From assembly GCF_019970045.1 (NCBI RefSeq), contig NZ_JAHXYI010000003.1, positions 1 through 64,000 of the forward strand: a stretch of DNA of 64,000 nt. Reading direction: 5' to 3'. This DNA comes from Chryseobacterium sp. GVT01B (lineage in GTDB: Bacteria; Bacteroidota; Bacteroidia; Flavobacteriales; Weeksellaceae). Below the pieces are notes generated by a model. That model was not told the DNA's origin. It searched no databases and worked only from the letters and a program-made list of their open reading frames with translations. The position numbers and the translations under genes are program-made. Below, in pieces: positions 1 to 9,183 of this stretch (within the stretch, counting starts at the first letter, position 1; each line of letters begins with the position of its first letter).

Positions 1-245
1 CCATGCTATTGGTATTAATGCTTACTTCAAAAGGAATTGCCGGTGTTCCGAGAGCTTCTTTGGTAATTATTGTAGCAACGTGTTCCATGTTTGGTATTCC
101 GCCGGAAGGAATTGCTTTGATCTTACCAATTGACCATTTCTGTGATATGGGAAGAAGTATGACCAATGTGCTGGGAAATACATTGGCGACTTCAGCAGTT
201 TCTAAGTGGGAAGGACAATTGACAGAGCCACTAGACAAAATTTAA
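1..245 (+). CDS. Cation:dicarboxylate (glutamate-type) symporter, C-terminal fragment
   Basis: This is the last 80 or so residues of a gene that begins before the window. The frame is open from base 1 and stops at 243-245. The visible part holds the conserved end of the SDF family (DctA/GltP/GltT type): a GxPxAS stretch, a hydrophobic helix, then the motif IDHFCDMGRSMTNVLGN, which carries the conserved Asp and Asn of the substrate and sodium site. Family members are inner-membrane symporters that import C4-dicarboxylates or acidic amino acids with Na+ or H+. Which substrate this one prefers cannot be told from the fragment. The PhyH-like gene starts 2 bp after the stop, so the two may be cotranscribed. 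Confidence 0.85.
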   Translation, partial: MLLVLMLTSKGIAGVPRASLVIIVATCSMFGIPPEGIALILPIDHFCDMGRSMTNVLGNTLATSAVSKWEGQLTEPLDKI

Positions 246-247
246 AT

Positions 248-973
248 ATGAGTTTACATAACTTAGAAAATCATAAAAGCCATATTCTTGAATATGGCTT
301 TGCTGTTATCAATAATGTTTTTTCACAGAAAGAACTTGAAGAAATAAACGATGTTCTTCAAAATATAGACACTTCAAAAGAGAATTTCAGAAAATCTGAA
401 GATCTGTTTGCGATTAGGCAGTTTTTAAAAGAGGTCCCGGAAATCAAAGAACTTATTTTCAATGAAAACATTCAGAAAGTGGTTAGGGAAATCTTCGGAG
501 AAAAATATTTTGTGGTAAAAAGTATTTATTTTGATAAGCCTGAAACTTCCAATTGGTATGTAGCTTATCATCAGGATCTGACTATTTCTGTTGATAAAAA
601 ATTAGATTTGCCTGATTTTGGTCCATGGACAACTAAAAAGAATCAGTTTGCAGTACAGCCACCACTGGATATTCTGGAAAATATCTATACCATCAGAATC
701 CATCTGGATGATACCGATGAAAATAACGGAGCGCTGAAAGTAGTTCCAAAATCTCACGCAAAAGGAATTTACAGACCGGAAGCCATCGACTGGACAATTG
801 AAACAGAAGAAATCTGCAACGTTGAAAAAGGGGGAATTATGATGATGAAACCTTTAACGCTTCACGGTTCAAACCGGACAACTAACGGAAAGAAAAGGAG
901 AGTAATCCACATTGAATTTTCTGATAAGGAACTTCCGGAAGTCCTGCAATGGTCGGAAAGAATGAATGGATAA
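248..973 (+). CDS. Phytanoyl-CoA dioxygenase (PhyH) family oxygenase
   Basis: A 241-residue protein of the PhyH family, Fe(II)- and 2-oxoglutarate-dependent oxygenases with a double-stranded beta-helix core. The iron ligands are visible as HxD (in YHQDLT) and a distal His (in LTLHGSNRT), followed by an Arg-rich strand suited to binding 2-oxoglutarate. The mid-region IRIHLDDTDENNGALKVVP is the typical family core. The start at 248 was chosen because an upstream ATG in the same frame, at 206, lies inside the preceding symporter gene. The substrate is unknown; bacterial relatives hydroxylate amino acids, lipids or secondary metabolites. A strong terminator follows directly. Confidence 0.85.
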   Translation: MSLHNLENHKSHILEYGFAVINNVFSQKELEEINDVLQNIDTSKENFRKSEDLFAIRQFLKEVPEIKELIFNENIQKVVREIFGEKYFVVKSIYFDKPETSNWYVAYHQDLTISVDKKLDLPDFGPWTTKKNQFAVQPPLDILENIYTIRIHLDDTDENNGALKVVPKSHAKGIYRPEAIDWTIETEEICNVEKGGIMMMKPLTLHGSNRTTNGKKRRVIHIEFSDKELPEVLQWSERMNG

Positions 974-974
974 A

Positions 975-1006
975 AAAACGCCCTTCGAATTTTCGAAGGG
1001 CGTTTT
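975..1006 (+). terminator. Intrinsic terminator after the PhyH-like gene
   Basis: There is a perfect 15-bp inverted repeat (975-989 and 992-1006) with core ACGCCCTTCGAA, flanked by an A-run and a T-run. It starts 2 bp after the stop codon and can work in both directions. It separates this gene from the leftward GH92 gene. Confidence 0.85.
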
Positions 1007-1013
1007 ATGTTGG

Positions 1014-1162
1014 GAAGCCTGGTGCTGGAAGAAGGAAGTTTTGAAAGTCTATAGATTAATATCAGTCTATTTAATTAAAACTTGAAAACTAAACTTTCTT
1101 ACAAACGGACTTTAGGAAGTAATGAGTCAAATAGAAACTTCCATCTCCCTTCTCCCATCTTC
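1014..1162. repeat. Purine/pyrimidine-skewed spacer with inverted GGAAG/CTTCC stretches
   Basis: The spacer holds a purine-rich run (1014-1043, repeated GGAAG) and a facing pyrimidine-rich run (1135-1162, CTTCC/CTCCC). No coding potential is evident; the rightward ORF over it runs antisense into the GH92 gene. A similar purine-rich run is at 33357-33396. Its nature is unknown. Confidence 0.35.
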
Positions 1163-1163
1163 T

Positions 1164-3965
1164 TTACTTTATAGAAATCTCATCAAGGAAAATATAAGCA
1201 TCTCCTCCTGCTCCCTGATGCCATTCAGGAAGTTTTCCAAAGTAGTAAGCTTTTACTTTGATGTATCGGGCTTCGGTAGGAAGAATTTCAGTAGAAAAAT
1301 CTTTGATCTGTACCTTTTCATCCTTGGGATCAATGTCATTGTCAACAGTTTTCAGAAGAATAAAATCTTTCCCGTTCATGGAAGCGTAATATTCTACTTT
1401 TTTAGGCATCAGAATCCACGCTCTGCTGTCCTGAAGATAGGTGGAAGATAATGATTTGATTTGCTGAGGAGATTTGAAATCAATGATTGCTTCAAAATTC
1501 TGTCCCTGATAGCCATGCCATTCACCTTTTCTCCAGTTGACATCACCTCTGATTCCGTCAATAAGAGCAAGATTTCCTGTGGCGCTGTACTGCGGAGTCA
1601 CTTTTGACAGAATATTAATATCCCAGTAATTGGGTCTTCTGTTGAATTGGGCTGTAGTGACAGAGCTTTTTTCTCTGCTTCTTTCGGCATAAGCCATTAC
1701 CTGAGTAGTTTTTGTGATTGAGAATGGCCCTTTATAAGTAGAAAAAGTCTTTCTTTTATTGCTGTCGCTTTCATCCATGGTCATATAATATACCTTGTCA
1801 TTGGGATGTAAAGGAGTGATTTCAACTTTGGTAGAAAAATCAAAGATTCTATCGGCAGCGATCACGGGTGAAGCAGTTTGTTCCTCATATTTAAAATCTT
1901 TAACAGGTTTCACATTTTCAAAACCAAGTTTTTTAAGTTCCGCTCTGCCGGTGTTTTTAGTAATGGTTTTTGTCGTACCATCTTCCAGATGAAGCTTGAT
2001 TTCATCAAAATAAGGTGTTGTTGTTTCCCATTCCGGTAATCCTGGAGTCACTGAATAAATTCCCATGGAACTTAGAATATACCATGCACTCATCTGGCCG
2101 CAGTCTTCATTTCCGATCAGTCCGTCAGGTGTGTTTTTATAAAAATTATCAAGGATATATTTTATTTTGGCATCCGTTTTTTCAGGTTTGTCTACAAAAT
2201 TGTACAGATAAGCAATGTGGTGGCTTGGCTCATTTCCCTGAGCATATTGTCCCATCAATCCTGTGATGTCTACCTGTTCTCTTCCCGTTGTTTTATCAGG
2301 AGCGGTGAAGATGGCATCAATGAACTGTTCAAATTTTTCTTTCCCGCCATGCGCAGCAATTAGTCCCGGAATATCCTGCTGTACGGAATAAGAATAATGC
2401 CACGAATTTCCTTCTGTATAATTGTTGTTCACTTCTCTTGGATCAAATGGTTCATACCAGTTTCCATTCTTTCTTGGCTGCATAAACCCGGTTTTAGGAT
2501 TGTAAAGGTTTTTCCAGTTCTGAGAGCGCTTCATGAAATACTGATAATCTTCTTTCTTACCTAAAATTTTTGCCATTTGGGCAATGCACCAATCATCATA
2601 AGCATATTCTACCGTTTTGGAAACACTTTCATGCTCATCATCAATACTGATATAATTATTCTGTTTATAAGCATTCAATCCGAAAATGTCCTGCATTGCC
2701 GAACCTTTCGCAGCCTGAAAAGCCTTTTCATAATCAAACCCCTGAATTCCCTTGGCCATAGCATCTGCAATCACAGAAACTGAGTGGTAGCCAATCATAC
2801 ATTCCGTTTCATTGGAAGCCAGCTCCCATACCGGAAGTTTTCCACCCTGCTCGTATTGTTTGATGAAGGTATTGATGAAATCTGCAGTTCTTTTTCGGTC
2901 AATTAAAGTCATCAGCGGATGAGCTCCCCTGAAAGTATCCCAAAGTGAAAAGACGGTGTAATAATCAAAGCCATTTGCCGTGTAGAGGTTGTTATCCCTG
3001 CCTCTGTATTTTCCATCAACATCCATATTGATGTTCGGTTGTGTGAAAACATGATAAAGAGCGGTGTAAAAAACTGCTAATTTATTTTTATCATCAGACT
3101 TTACTTCAATTTTTGAAAGTTCTTTATCCCAGTTGGCTTCTGCCTGTTTTCTTACAGCATCAAAATCTTTAGATTGTCCTTCTGCCAGCATATTTTTTCC
3201 TGCTCCTTCATATCCTGTAGGAGAAATAGAGACTTTTACATTGATCTTTTCTCCTTTTTTAACATTAGCTGAAAATGCCAGTGCAAGTTTTGTCCCGGTA
3301 AAAAGATTAGTTTCCTGTTTTCCGTTAACCTCTTTTTTAGAGATTTTCATAGGCTTTGAAAATTCAATTCTGGCGTAGATATACTGGTTGGTAGCCCAGG
3401 CTTCACTTCTTCTGAAAACTTCAATGGTTTTATCATCAATAACTTTTACTTCACCTTCCAGAAGTTTATCTCTGTGGTTGAGGTCCAAAATGATATTGGC
3501 ATCACCTGCATTGTTGAAGGTGTATTCATGGTAACCGACTCTTTTTGTCGTTGTCAGACGCACTCCAATATTATGTTTATCTAATTTAACAGTATAATAT
3601 CCGGCAGTAGCCTTTTCATTTTTATGCGAAAATTTTGAGGAATACTCTTTGCTGTTCAGGCCTGGATTTCCCATCGTGGGCATCAGCATAATGTCTCCGT
3701 AATCTGAAACTCCTGTACCATTTAAATGCGTATGAGAAAAACCATAGATCACAGAATCCGAATAATGGTATCCGCTGCAGCCATCCCAGCTTCCGTCTAT
3801 TCTTGTATCGGGAGAAAGCTGCACCATTCCGAATGGAACAATAGCACCTGGAAAAGTATGGCCATGGCCTCCGGTTCCTATAAAAGGATTCACATATTGG
3901 GAGTAATTCTGTGCAGAAATGATCTGAGTAATAAATAAAGAAAATGCTATAAGCCCTTTTTTCAT
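1164..3965 (-). CDS. Secreted GH92 alpha-mannosidase with hexosaminidase-type C-terminal domains
   Basis: A 933-residue glycoside hydrolase family 92 enzyme. A signal peptide (about residues 1-19) is followed by the GH92 start YVNPFIGTGGHGHTFPGA. Further landmarks are the TEGNSWHYS motif, where the family's acid Glu lies, and GNEDCGQMSAWYILSSMG, which holds the acidic base residues. GH92 enzymes are Ca2+-dependent inverting exo-mannosidases (alpha-1,2, 1,3 or 1,4) acting on N-glycans or yeast mannan. Roughly the last 190 residues are extra: a chitobiase/hexosaminidase C-terminal-like stretch and then an F5/8-type (discoidin-like) domain, an arrangement more familiar from GH20 enzymes. No T9SS tail is present, so it is probably periplasmic. 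It is divergent from an outer-membrane receptor 95 bp away. Confidence 0.92.
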   Translation of the reverse strand: MKKGLIAFSLFITQIISAQNYSQYVNPFIGTGGHGHTFPGAIVPFGMVQLSPDTRIDGSWDGCSGYHYSDSVIYGFSHTHLNGTGVSDYGDIMLMPTMGNPGLNSKEYSSKFSHKNEKATAGYYTVKLDKHNIGVRLTTTKRVGYHEYTFNNAGDANIILDLNHRDKLLEGEVKVIDDKTIEVFRRSEAWATNQYIYARIEFSKPMKISKKEVNGKQETNLFTGTKLALAFSANVKKGEKINVKVSISPTGYEGAGKNMLAEGQSKDFDAVRKQAEANWDKELSKIEVKSDDKNKLAVFYTALYHVFTQPNINMDVDGKYRGRDNNLYTANGFDYYTVFSLWDTFRGAHPLMTLIDRKRTADFINTFIKQYEQGGKLPVWELASNETECMIGYHSVSVIADAMAKGIQGFDYEKAFQAAKGSAMQDIFGLNAYKQNNYISIDDEHESVSKTVEYAYDDWCIAQMAKILGKKEDYQYFMKRSQNWKNLYNPKTGFMQPRKNGNWYEPFDPREVNNNYTEGNSWHYSYSVQQDIPGLIAAHGGKEKFEQFIDAIFTAPDKTTGREQVDITGLMGQYAQGNEPSHHIAYLYNFVDKPEKTDAKIKYILDNFYKNTPDGLIGNEDCGQMSAWYILSSMGIYSVTPGLPEWETTTPYFDEIKLHLEDGTTKTITKNTGRAELKKLGFENVKPVKDFKYEEQTASPVIAADRIFDFSTKVEITPLHPNDKVYYMTMDESDSNKRKTFSTYKGPFSITKTTQVMAYAERSREKSSVTTAQFNRRPNYWDINILSKVTPQYSATGNLALIDGIRGDVNWRKGEWHGYQGQNFEAIIDFKSPQQIKSLSSTYLQDSRAWILMPKKVEYYASMNGKDFILLKTVDNDIDPKDEKVQIKDFSTEILPTEARYIKVKAYYFGKLPEWHQGAGGDAYIFLDEISIK

Positions 3966-3983
3966 GTTTTGATTTTATAAAGG

Positions 3984-3991
3984 CGAAGATA
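3984..3991 (-). promoter_or_regulatory. Candidate -7 element for the GH92 gene
   Basis: On the minus strand this reads TATCTTCG, one base from the Bacteroidetes TAnnTTTG consensus, 19 bp before the GH92 start. No clear -33 element was found. Confidence 0.4.
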
Positions 3992-4060
3992 TTGAAAAAC
4001 AGCAAAACAGAGGTAATAAAACGAAGGAGTAGCTTGTCTTATAGAAAACGACTATAATTC

Positions 4061-6403
4061 ATGAAGAAGACATTACTTGCTGTAATTGTGCTGTTGCCGG
4101 CAGCTGCATTTGCCCAGACGGTAACAGGGAAGATTACCCAAACCGGAAATGCTGTTCCCTACGTTGAGGTGGTTGCAGAAAAAAATCAGAAGAAGCAGAC
4201 TGCTATTTCGGACGAAAAAGGAAATTACTCACTGAAACTTTCAGAAAACGGAACGTATCATATTAAACTTATTCAGGATGGTATAGAAATATCCAGCAAG
4301 GAACTGGCAATAAATGGTGAGGTAAAACATGATTTTTTTATTGAAAAAAAGAAAGAGAAGCAGATCGAAGGCGTTACACTTACTGCCAGAAAAAAACTGA
4401 TTGAGAGAAAAGCAGACAGATTGGTTTTCAATGTTTCCAATTCTGTGGCTTCACAGGGAATGGATGGGGCAGATGCTCTTGCAACAACACCATTGGTAAA
4501 AGTAGATGATAATACCGGAGTTTCAATTGTCGGGAAAAGTGGGGTAGCAGTAATGATTAATGACAGGATTCTGAATTTGTCAGATGCTGAATTGGTTACT
4601 TATCTTAAAAGTCTGCGATCTGAGAATATAGAAAAAATTGAAGTCATTACTTCACCTCCCGCCAAATATGAAGCACAGGGAAACAGCGGTCTTATTAATA
4701 TTGTTTTAAAGAAAAATCAGAATCTGGGATGGAACGGAAGTTTTACCTCCAGCCTTCAGCAACAAACTTATACCGGAAATTCAAACAGTGTAACCTTGAA
4801 TTATCAGAATGAAAAACTGCGTACTTCATTGAAATTAAGACAGAATAAAAATGAAAAACATTCTTATGAAAATTACTGGATAGAAGGAGTAGACGGCCTT
4901 AAAAGTAATGATAACAGAAGAGATTTTGGAGATGGGCTTGGAGCAAATTTAAGTCTGGATTATCAGCTGAGTAAAAAGTCCAATATCGGATTTATTTATG
5001 ATTTAGGATTCGGGCATTCTAATATGGATATCAGGAATACTTCAAACTATTTTCAGAATGGGATTTATACCAATACACTCCTGACTGATGCAGAGCACAG
5101 AGCTACAGGAAGGCAAAACACGGCCAGCGCTTATTATGATCTGAAATTCGGGAAACAGGACAATAAACTGAGTATTACAGGAAATTATTTTTCCAATACA
5201 CCGGAAACGACCATTGATTTTACCACTACAGAAAGCTCGGGAGACCGGTTTGTTGTAAAGTCGCCATCTATGGTAGATTATAAAATTTATTCAGGGCAGG
5301 CAGATCTTACATTACCTTATCAGTTTGCAAAGACAGAAACAGGAGTGAAGTTCACAAATTTTGATAATAACTCCAATATTTTTTATCAGAATTTAAAGAA
5401 CGGACAATATATCACAGATCCTCTGAAGAGCAATGAATTTGAGTACAATGAAAAAAACTACGCCGCTTATATCAGTTTTGAAAAGACTTTCAACGAAAAA
5501 TGGTCGGCAAAGGCAGGCTTACGTTATGAATATTCTGTAGTCAATGGGAATTCTTTAACTTCAGGTCAGCAGAATGAAAATTCTTACGGAAAATTTTTTC
5601 CTACAGCCTATGTCAGCTATAAAAGCAATGAGAATCATACATTCAACCTGAATTATTCCAAAAGGATTAACAGACCGGGATTCCGTGCCATCAATCCCTA
5701 CCGCTGGTACATCAATATCAATTCTTATTTTACCGGAAATCCTTTCCTTAAACCGTCGATCAATCATAATTTTGAACTTTCTTATGTTTATAAAGGAAAA
5801 CTATCAGCGTCTGCTTATTTTCAGAGATCAGTAGATGCATTTGGTCAGCTCGCTAATCTGAAAGGTGAAAACAGGGTAAGTACTTTTGAAAATTACTACA
5901 ATCAGAATAGTATGGGTATTTCGCTTAATTACTCAGATACTTTTTTCAAAAGATGGGAAGCGAATTACTCTGCTAATTATTCTTATATGAACACGGATGT
6001 TTTTGCAACGGATGCCCTTGCCAGAAAAGGGAACAGCTATGATTTCGATTTTCAGAATAATATATCACTCAATTCAGGCAAAACCATACAGCTGATTCTG
6101 AACTACTGGTTCCGCCTGCCTTCCAACTCCGGAAATTCATATATGAAGTTTGCCGGGAATTTTACATCTGGACTGAAACTAAACCTTATGGAAAAAAGTC
6201 TTCAGCTGAATGTGTTTGTTTCTGATATTTTGAAGCAAGGGAAAAGTATGGGTGAAATTTATTATACCACCGGAACTCATTCGTACAATAATTATTACGA
6301 TGCCAGAAGGCTCACGGTATCTGCAACATATACTTTCGGAAATAAAAAAGTAAAAGGTGCGGACCGCAATGTAAGGTTTGATGAAAAAAACAGAGCGAAC
6401 TGA
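4061..6403 (+). CDS. TonB-dependent receptor-like outer membrane beta-barrel protein
   Basis: A 780-residue outer-membrane protein. It has a signal peptide (residues 1-19, ending AFAQ), then a carboxypeptidase-regulatory-like beta-sandwich (about 20-95). A plug-like segment (about 105-215) contains GVTLTARKK and IEKIEVITSPPAKYEAQG, the usual plug-to-barrel region. The rest is a barrel ending in alternating aromatic strands, of the OMP_b-brl_3 type. Such proteins take up or bind large substrates at the outer membrane; the ligand cannot be read from sequence. It is divergent from the GH92 gene, so a glycan-linked role is possible, but there is no SusD partner and no shared operon. Confidence 0.85.
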   Translation: MKKTLLAVIVLLPAAAFAQTVTGKITQTGNAVPYVEVVAEKNQKKQTAISDEKGNYSLKLSENGTYHIKLIQDGIEISSKELAINGEVKHDFFIEKKKEKQIEGVTLTARKKLIERKADRLVFNVSNSVASQGMDGADALATTPLVKVDDNTGVSIVGKSGVAVMINDRILNLSDAELVTYLKSLRSENIEKIEVITSPPAKYEAQGNSGLINIVLKKNQNLGWNGSFTSSLQQQTYTGNSNSVTLNYQNEKLRTSLKLRQNKNEKHSYENYWIEGVDGLKSNDNRRDFGDGLGANLSLDYQLSKKSNIGFIYDLGFGHSNMDIRNTSNYFQNGIYTNTLLTDAEHRATGRQNTASAYYDLKFGKQDNKLSITGNYFSNTPETTIDFTTTESSGDRFVVKSPSMVDYKIYSGQADLTLPYQFAKTETGVKFTNFDNNSNIFYQNLKNGQYITDPLKSNEFEYNEKNYAAYISFEKTFNEKWSAKAGLRYEYSVVNGNSLTSGQQNENSYGKFFPTAYVSYKSNENHTFNLNYSKRINRPGFRAINPYRWYININSYFTGNPFLKPSINHNFELSYVYKGKLSASAYFQRSVDAFGQLANLKGENRVSTFENYYNQNSMGISLNYSDTFFKRWEANYSANYSYMNTDVFATDALARKGNSYDFDFQNNISLNSGKTIQLILNYWFRLPSNSGNSYMKFAGNFTSGLKLNLMEKSLQLNVFVSDILKQGKSMGEIYYTTGTHSYNNYYDARRLTVSATYTFGNKKVKGADRNVRFDEKNRAN

Positions 6404-6439
6404 TAATCTGGATTTAAGTCATTCTTTATGCTTCGTGTA

Positions 6440-6497
6440 ATTCTGAATGAAGCGAAGCGGAATGAAGAATCTCTTCCTTTTATGAGATTCTTCATTC
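6440..6497. repeat. REP-like palindromic intergenic element
   Basis: A perfect 14-bp inverted repeat (6460-6473 and 6484-6497, arm GAATGAAGAATCTC) is preceded by TTCTGAATGAAGCGAAGCG. From memory, close variants of this string are scattered between genes in Flavobacteriia. It lies between two convergent genes and could also act as a terminator or mRNA 3' end stabiliser. Confidence 0.6.
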
Positions 6498-6513
6498 GCC
6501 AGAATGCAAATAC

Positions 6514-6969
6514 TTACACTTCTCCTTCAAAAACATCATTAAGATATTTCTCCTTATCATTTTCTTCCCGCCCGGAACCCAGATATTTTTTCCAGGACTG
6601 GGATTCATGATAGACAATACCCATTTCCCAGACACAGTAAGTAGGGAGGTGGGTTTTGTTTCTGTCCCATATTTCAAAGTTGCCGGAACCGTCATAATAA
6701 ACACTTTCCCATAATTCATTTTCACTTCGCCATGTACATACCAGGAGAAGATAATTTTCTCCGCAGCGATGCATAATGATAAATCCAAGATCATCAATAT
6801 TTTGGAAGTTTTCTTCAGCATATTCAACACATAACCGGGCATTATGAATATCCTGTGGGGAGATTTCTGCCGGATCATCAGCCAGATCGTACCATTTGAA
6901 TTTTGTTTTTCCAACGGTAAAAATTCCTTTCGGTAGTGCATATTTGGAAGGGTAGGTATTGGTTTTCAT
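6514..6969 (-). CDS. Hypothetical protein, 151 residues
   Basis: The product is not recognised as a named family. The 151-residue protein is acidic and soluble, with no signal peptide or membrane segment, and is rich in Trp and Tyr (KFKWYDLADDP, VYYDGSGNFEIWDRNKTH, GIVYHESQSWKKYLGSG). The conserved-looking Gly/Trp/Asp spacing suggests a small folded domain. A second leftward frame (6492-6941) overlaps it almost completely; this frame was preferred because its composition is normal and it begins with a clean MKTNTYPSKYALPKG start. It is convergent with the outer-membrane receptor gene. Confidence 0.65.
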   Translation of the reverse strand: MKTNTYPSKYALPKGIFTVGKTKFKWYDLADDPAEISPQDIHNARLCVEYAEENFQNIDDLGFIIMHRCGENYLLLVCTWRSENELWESVYYDGSGNFEIWDRNKTHLPTYCVWEMGIVYHESQSWKKYLGSGREENDKEKYLNDVFEGEV

Positions 6970-7096
6970 ATTAATTATTTTACAATGATAATGGTGTTAA
7001 TAAATCTAATTATTTTATTTAATACCTAATCATAAATATTTTTGTTAACGGATAAAATACCACAAAAGTGTTATATGAATCGAATTTCAAATTTCA

Positions 7097-7104
7097 TACA
7101 TTTG
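7097..7104 (+). promoter_or_regulatory. Candidate TAnnTTTG promoter for the metallophosphoesterase pair
   Basis: TACATTTG matches the Bacteroidetes -7 consensus. It lies 90 bp before the start at 7195, which implies a leader of about 75-80 nt. No convincing -33 TTTG is seen. Confidence 0.45.
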
Positions 7105-7194
7105 ATCGTAAACTAATAATTTCCGGTTTGGTATGTTAAAAAATAGCTTAACATAAGAACCTTAAGAAAACCAGTACAAATTCAATATATAAAT

Positions 7195-9150
7195 ATGATG
7201 GAAACACTATTTTATTATCTTCTGCTGCTCGCTGGAGTTACGTTTCTGATATTTTACTTTAAAGACAGTTTCTACTCTGCTAAAAAAGTGAAAATATTTA
7301 AAGATATTGATGAGAAATATCCCTATTACTTTATTCCTCAAAAACCTGTCAAATGGTTTGATTTTACCGGGCTGATGAATAGTTTCAGAATGGTTTCTCT
7401 TTCTGCAGATATCCTTTCTATCATTGATAAAAGAGAAATGCAGACTGCTTTGGGGAAAGATACCGGCAGAGAGCTGTTAGAAAGTAACTGTGACGAATCG
7501 GAAGATGAATTCTGGTTTGATTTCATTGCAGACACGGGCGATGGCTTTGATGCTACTACCTCTGTTTTTTATCATCTGACAAGAGAAAGTTATATCTATT
7601 CTTTTAAAAATGAATTCAACAGAGAGGTTGAAGATGAGGTTGAAATCAAACTGAAAAGGGGATCTGTTTTGGTTGTAGGAGGTGATCTGGTGTATCCCGT
7701 AGGCTCTGAAACCAATTACAGAGACCGCTTCAAAGGACCTTTAAGACTTGTTGCTCCTGATACAAAAGAGGCAGGTCCAATACTCATTGCTACACCGGGA
7801 AATCATGACTGGTACGATGGTTTAAGTGCTTTTTTCAGGCTGATGTGCCAGAGAAGCAAAATCAGTGATTACAGAACGGTACAGAACCGAAGTTATTTTG
7901 CTTATTCACTAAGGGAGAATGTTCACTTAATGGGTATTGACAATCAGTTGCTGGGAGATATTGATATTCCTCAAATGACTTTTTTTACTGAATATGTCGA
8001 AAAAATATCAAAAGGAAATGATACCAACCATGTTATTTTGCTCATTGCAGAACCTTATTGGTACAATTATCAGATAAAAGACAGACACAAGAGAAGACAA
8101 CGTATGGATAGTCTGGAATATATTATCCGAACAATGAAAGAAGCTGTCAGAAAACTGGAGGCAAGCAATATAAAGTCAGAAATTATTTTTGACGTAGTGC
8201 TTACAGGAGATATTCATCATTATTCACATTATAAATTGGATAAAAATGAGAAAGGCTATGATAAAGAGATCAAACATTATATTACTTCAGGCGGTGGCGG
8301 TGCTTTCGGGCATATTACCGATTTTTTAAAAGATACAATCACTCTTCCGATCCTGCAAAACACAACGACTACAGAACTCACCTATCAACTGGATGGCAGA
8401 TATCCGTCTAAAGAAAAATCCGGTAAAAAAACATTCTGGAATCTTATTTTCTTTATCATCAATTATGAATTTACCGTATTACTGTTTTTACTTTCATTAA
8501 TCGTTACGTATACCCATTGCTACTCGGATTCTATTTTGAAAGGGCTGATTTTATTGTTAATTCCTGTGATCTTTCATTTTACCATCACCAAAGTCACCAA
8601 TACAGAATGTTCCGAGAAGGAAAAATGGACGAGCAAAATTCTGCGGGGATTTTTATTTTTATTATCGTTTGCTGTTCAATGGTTTGTATTCATGAAACTT
8701 CCGACGTATGGATTTACTTTTTTACAGGACAGCCATTTGTCTTTTATTCATATTAATGAAATAAAAAGCTTCTTTAAAATTCCTGCCGGGTGTGATTATT
8801 TTATTTCTCAGCTGATTATTTCTGCTCTTTTGCAATCCATACTTTTTGGATGGTATATTCTTTTCGGATATCATTTTTTTAAATTATATGTCACCGAAAT
8901 TTCATCCGGGAAAATAAATACAGGAAATAAAAACTTTCTGAAGTTTAAAATAACAGATAAAGAAATTGTGATCTATGTAGTTGCTATAAAAAAAACATAC
9001 CAATGGATGAATTTATTAAAAAAGAAACATGCTTCTCAATTACAAAAAGAGATGCTTACCGAAGATCCGAAGAAATTTATCAAAGACAATTTCAAGCTGG
9101 ATCCGGACAAAAATGTGAAAATTATTGATAAAATAACGATTTCATTATAA
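7195..9150 (+). CDS. Membrane-anchored calcineurin-like metallophosphoesterase
   Basis: A 651-residue protein with a complete metallophosphoesterase motif set: DTGD at 113-116, GGDLVYP around 162-168 (Asp164), GNHDW around 202-206, and GDIHH at 338-342. These residues bind the two metal ions that cleave phosphoesters. One hydrophobic segment lies at the N-terminus (about residues 5-22) and several more in the C-terminal half (about 415-570), so the catalytic domain sits between membrane segments. The C-terminal 70 residues are charged and soluble. The substrate is unknown. The next gene, 33 bp on, is a multi-pass membrane protein and likely partner. Confidence 0.85.
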   Translation: MMETLFYYLLLLAGVTFLIFYFKDSFYSAKKVKIFKDIDEKYPYYFIPQKPVKWFDFTGLMNSFRMVSLSADILSIIDKREMQTALGKDTGRELLESNCDESEDEFWFDFIADTGDGFDATTSVFYHLTRESYIYSFKNEFNREVEDEVEIKLKRGSVLVVGGDLVYPVGSETNYRDRFKGPLRLVAPDTKEAGPILIATPGNHDWYDGLSAFFRLMCQRSKISDYRTVQNRSYFAYSLRENVHLMGIDNQLLGDIDIPQMTFFTEYVEKISKGNDTNHVILLIAEPYWYNYQIKDRHKRRQRMDSLEYIIRTMKEAVRKLEASNIKSEIIFDVVLTGDIHHYSHYKLDKNEKGYDKEIKHYITSGGGGAFGHITDFLKDTITLPILQNTTTTELTYQLDGRYPSKEKSGKKTFWNLIFFIINYEFTVLLFLLSLIVTYTHCYSDSILKGLILLLIPVIFHFTITKVTNTECSEKEKWTSKILRGFLFLLSFAVQWFVFMKLPTYGFTFLQDSHLSFIHINEIKSFFKIPAGCDYFISQLIISALLQSILFGWYILFGYHFFKLYVTEISSGKINTGNKNFLKFKITDKEIVIYVVAIKKTYQWMNLLKKKHASQLQKEMLTEDPKKFIKDNFKLDPDKNVKIIDKITISL

Positions 9151-9183
9151 CTCAGTTTCTCAACAACTATAAAAACGAACCTC

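Noticed and set aside
1122..1451. Rightward 109-residue frame over the start of the GH92 3' end
   Set aside because: It is antisense to the well-supported GH92 gene and has no family features.
6492..6941. Alternative leftward frame of 149 residues overlapping 6514-6969
   Set aside because: Unusual composition with many Ile, Met and Lys; the other frame looks like a normal soluble protein.
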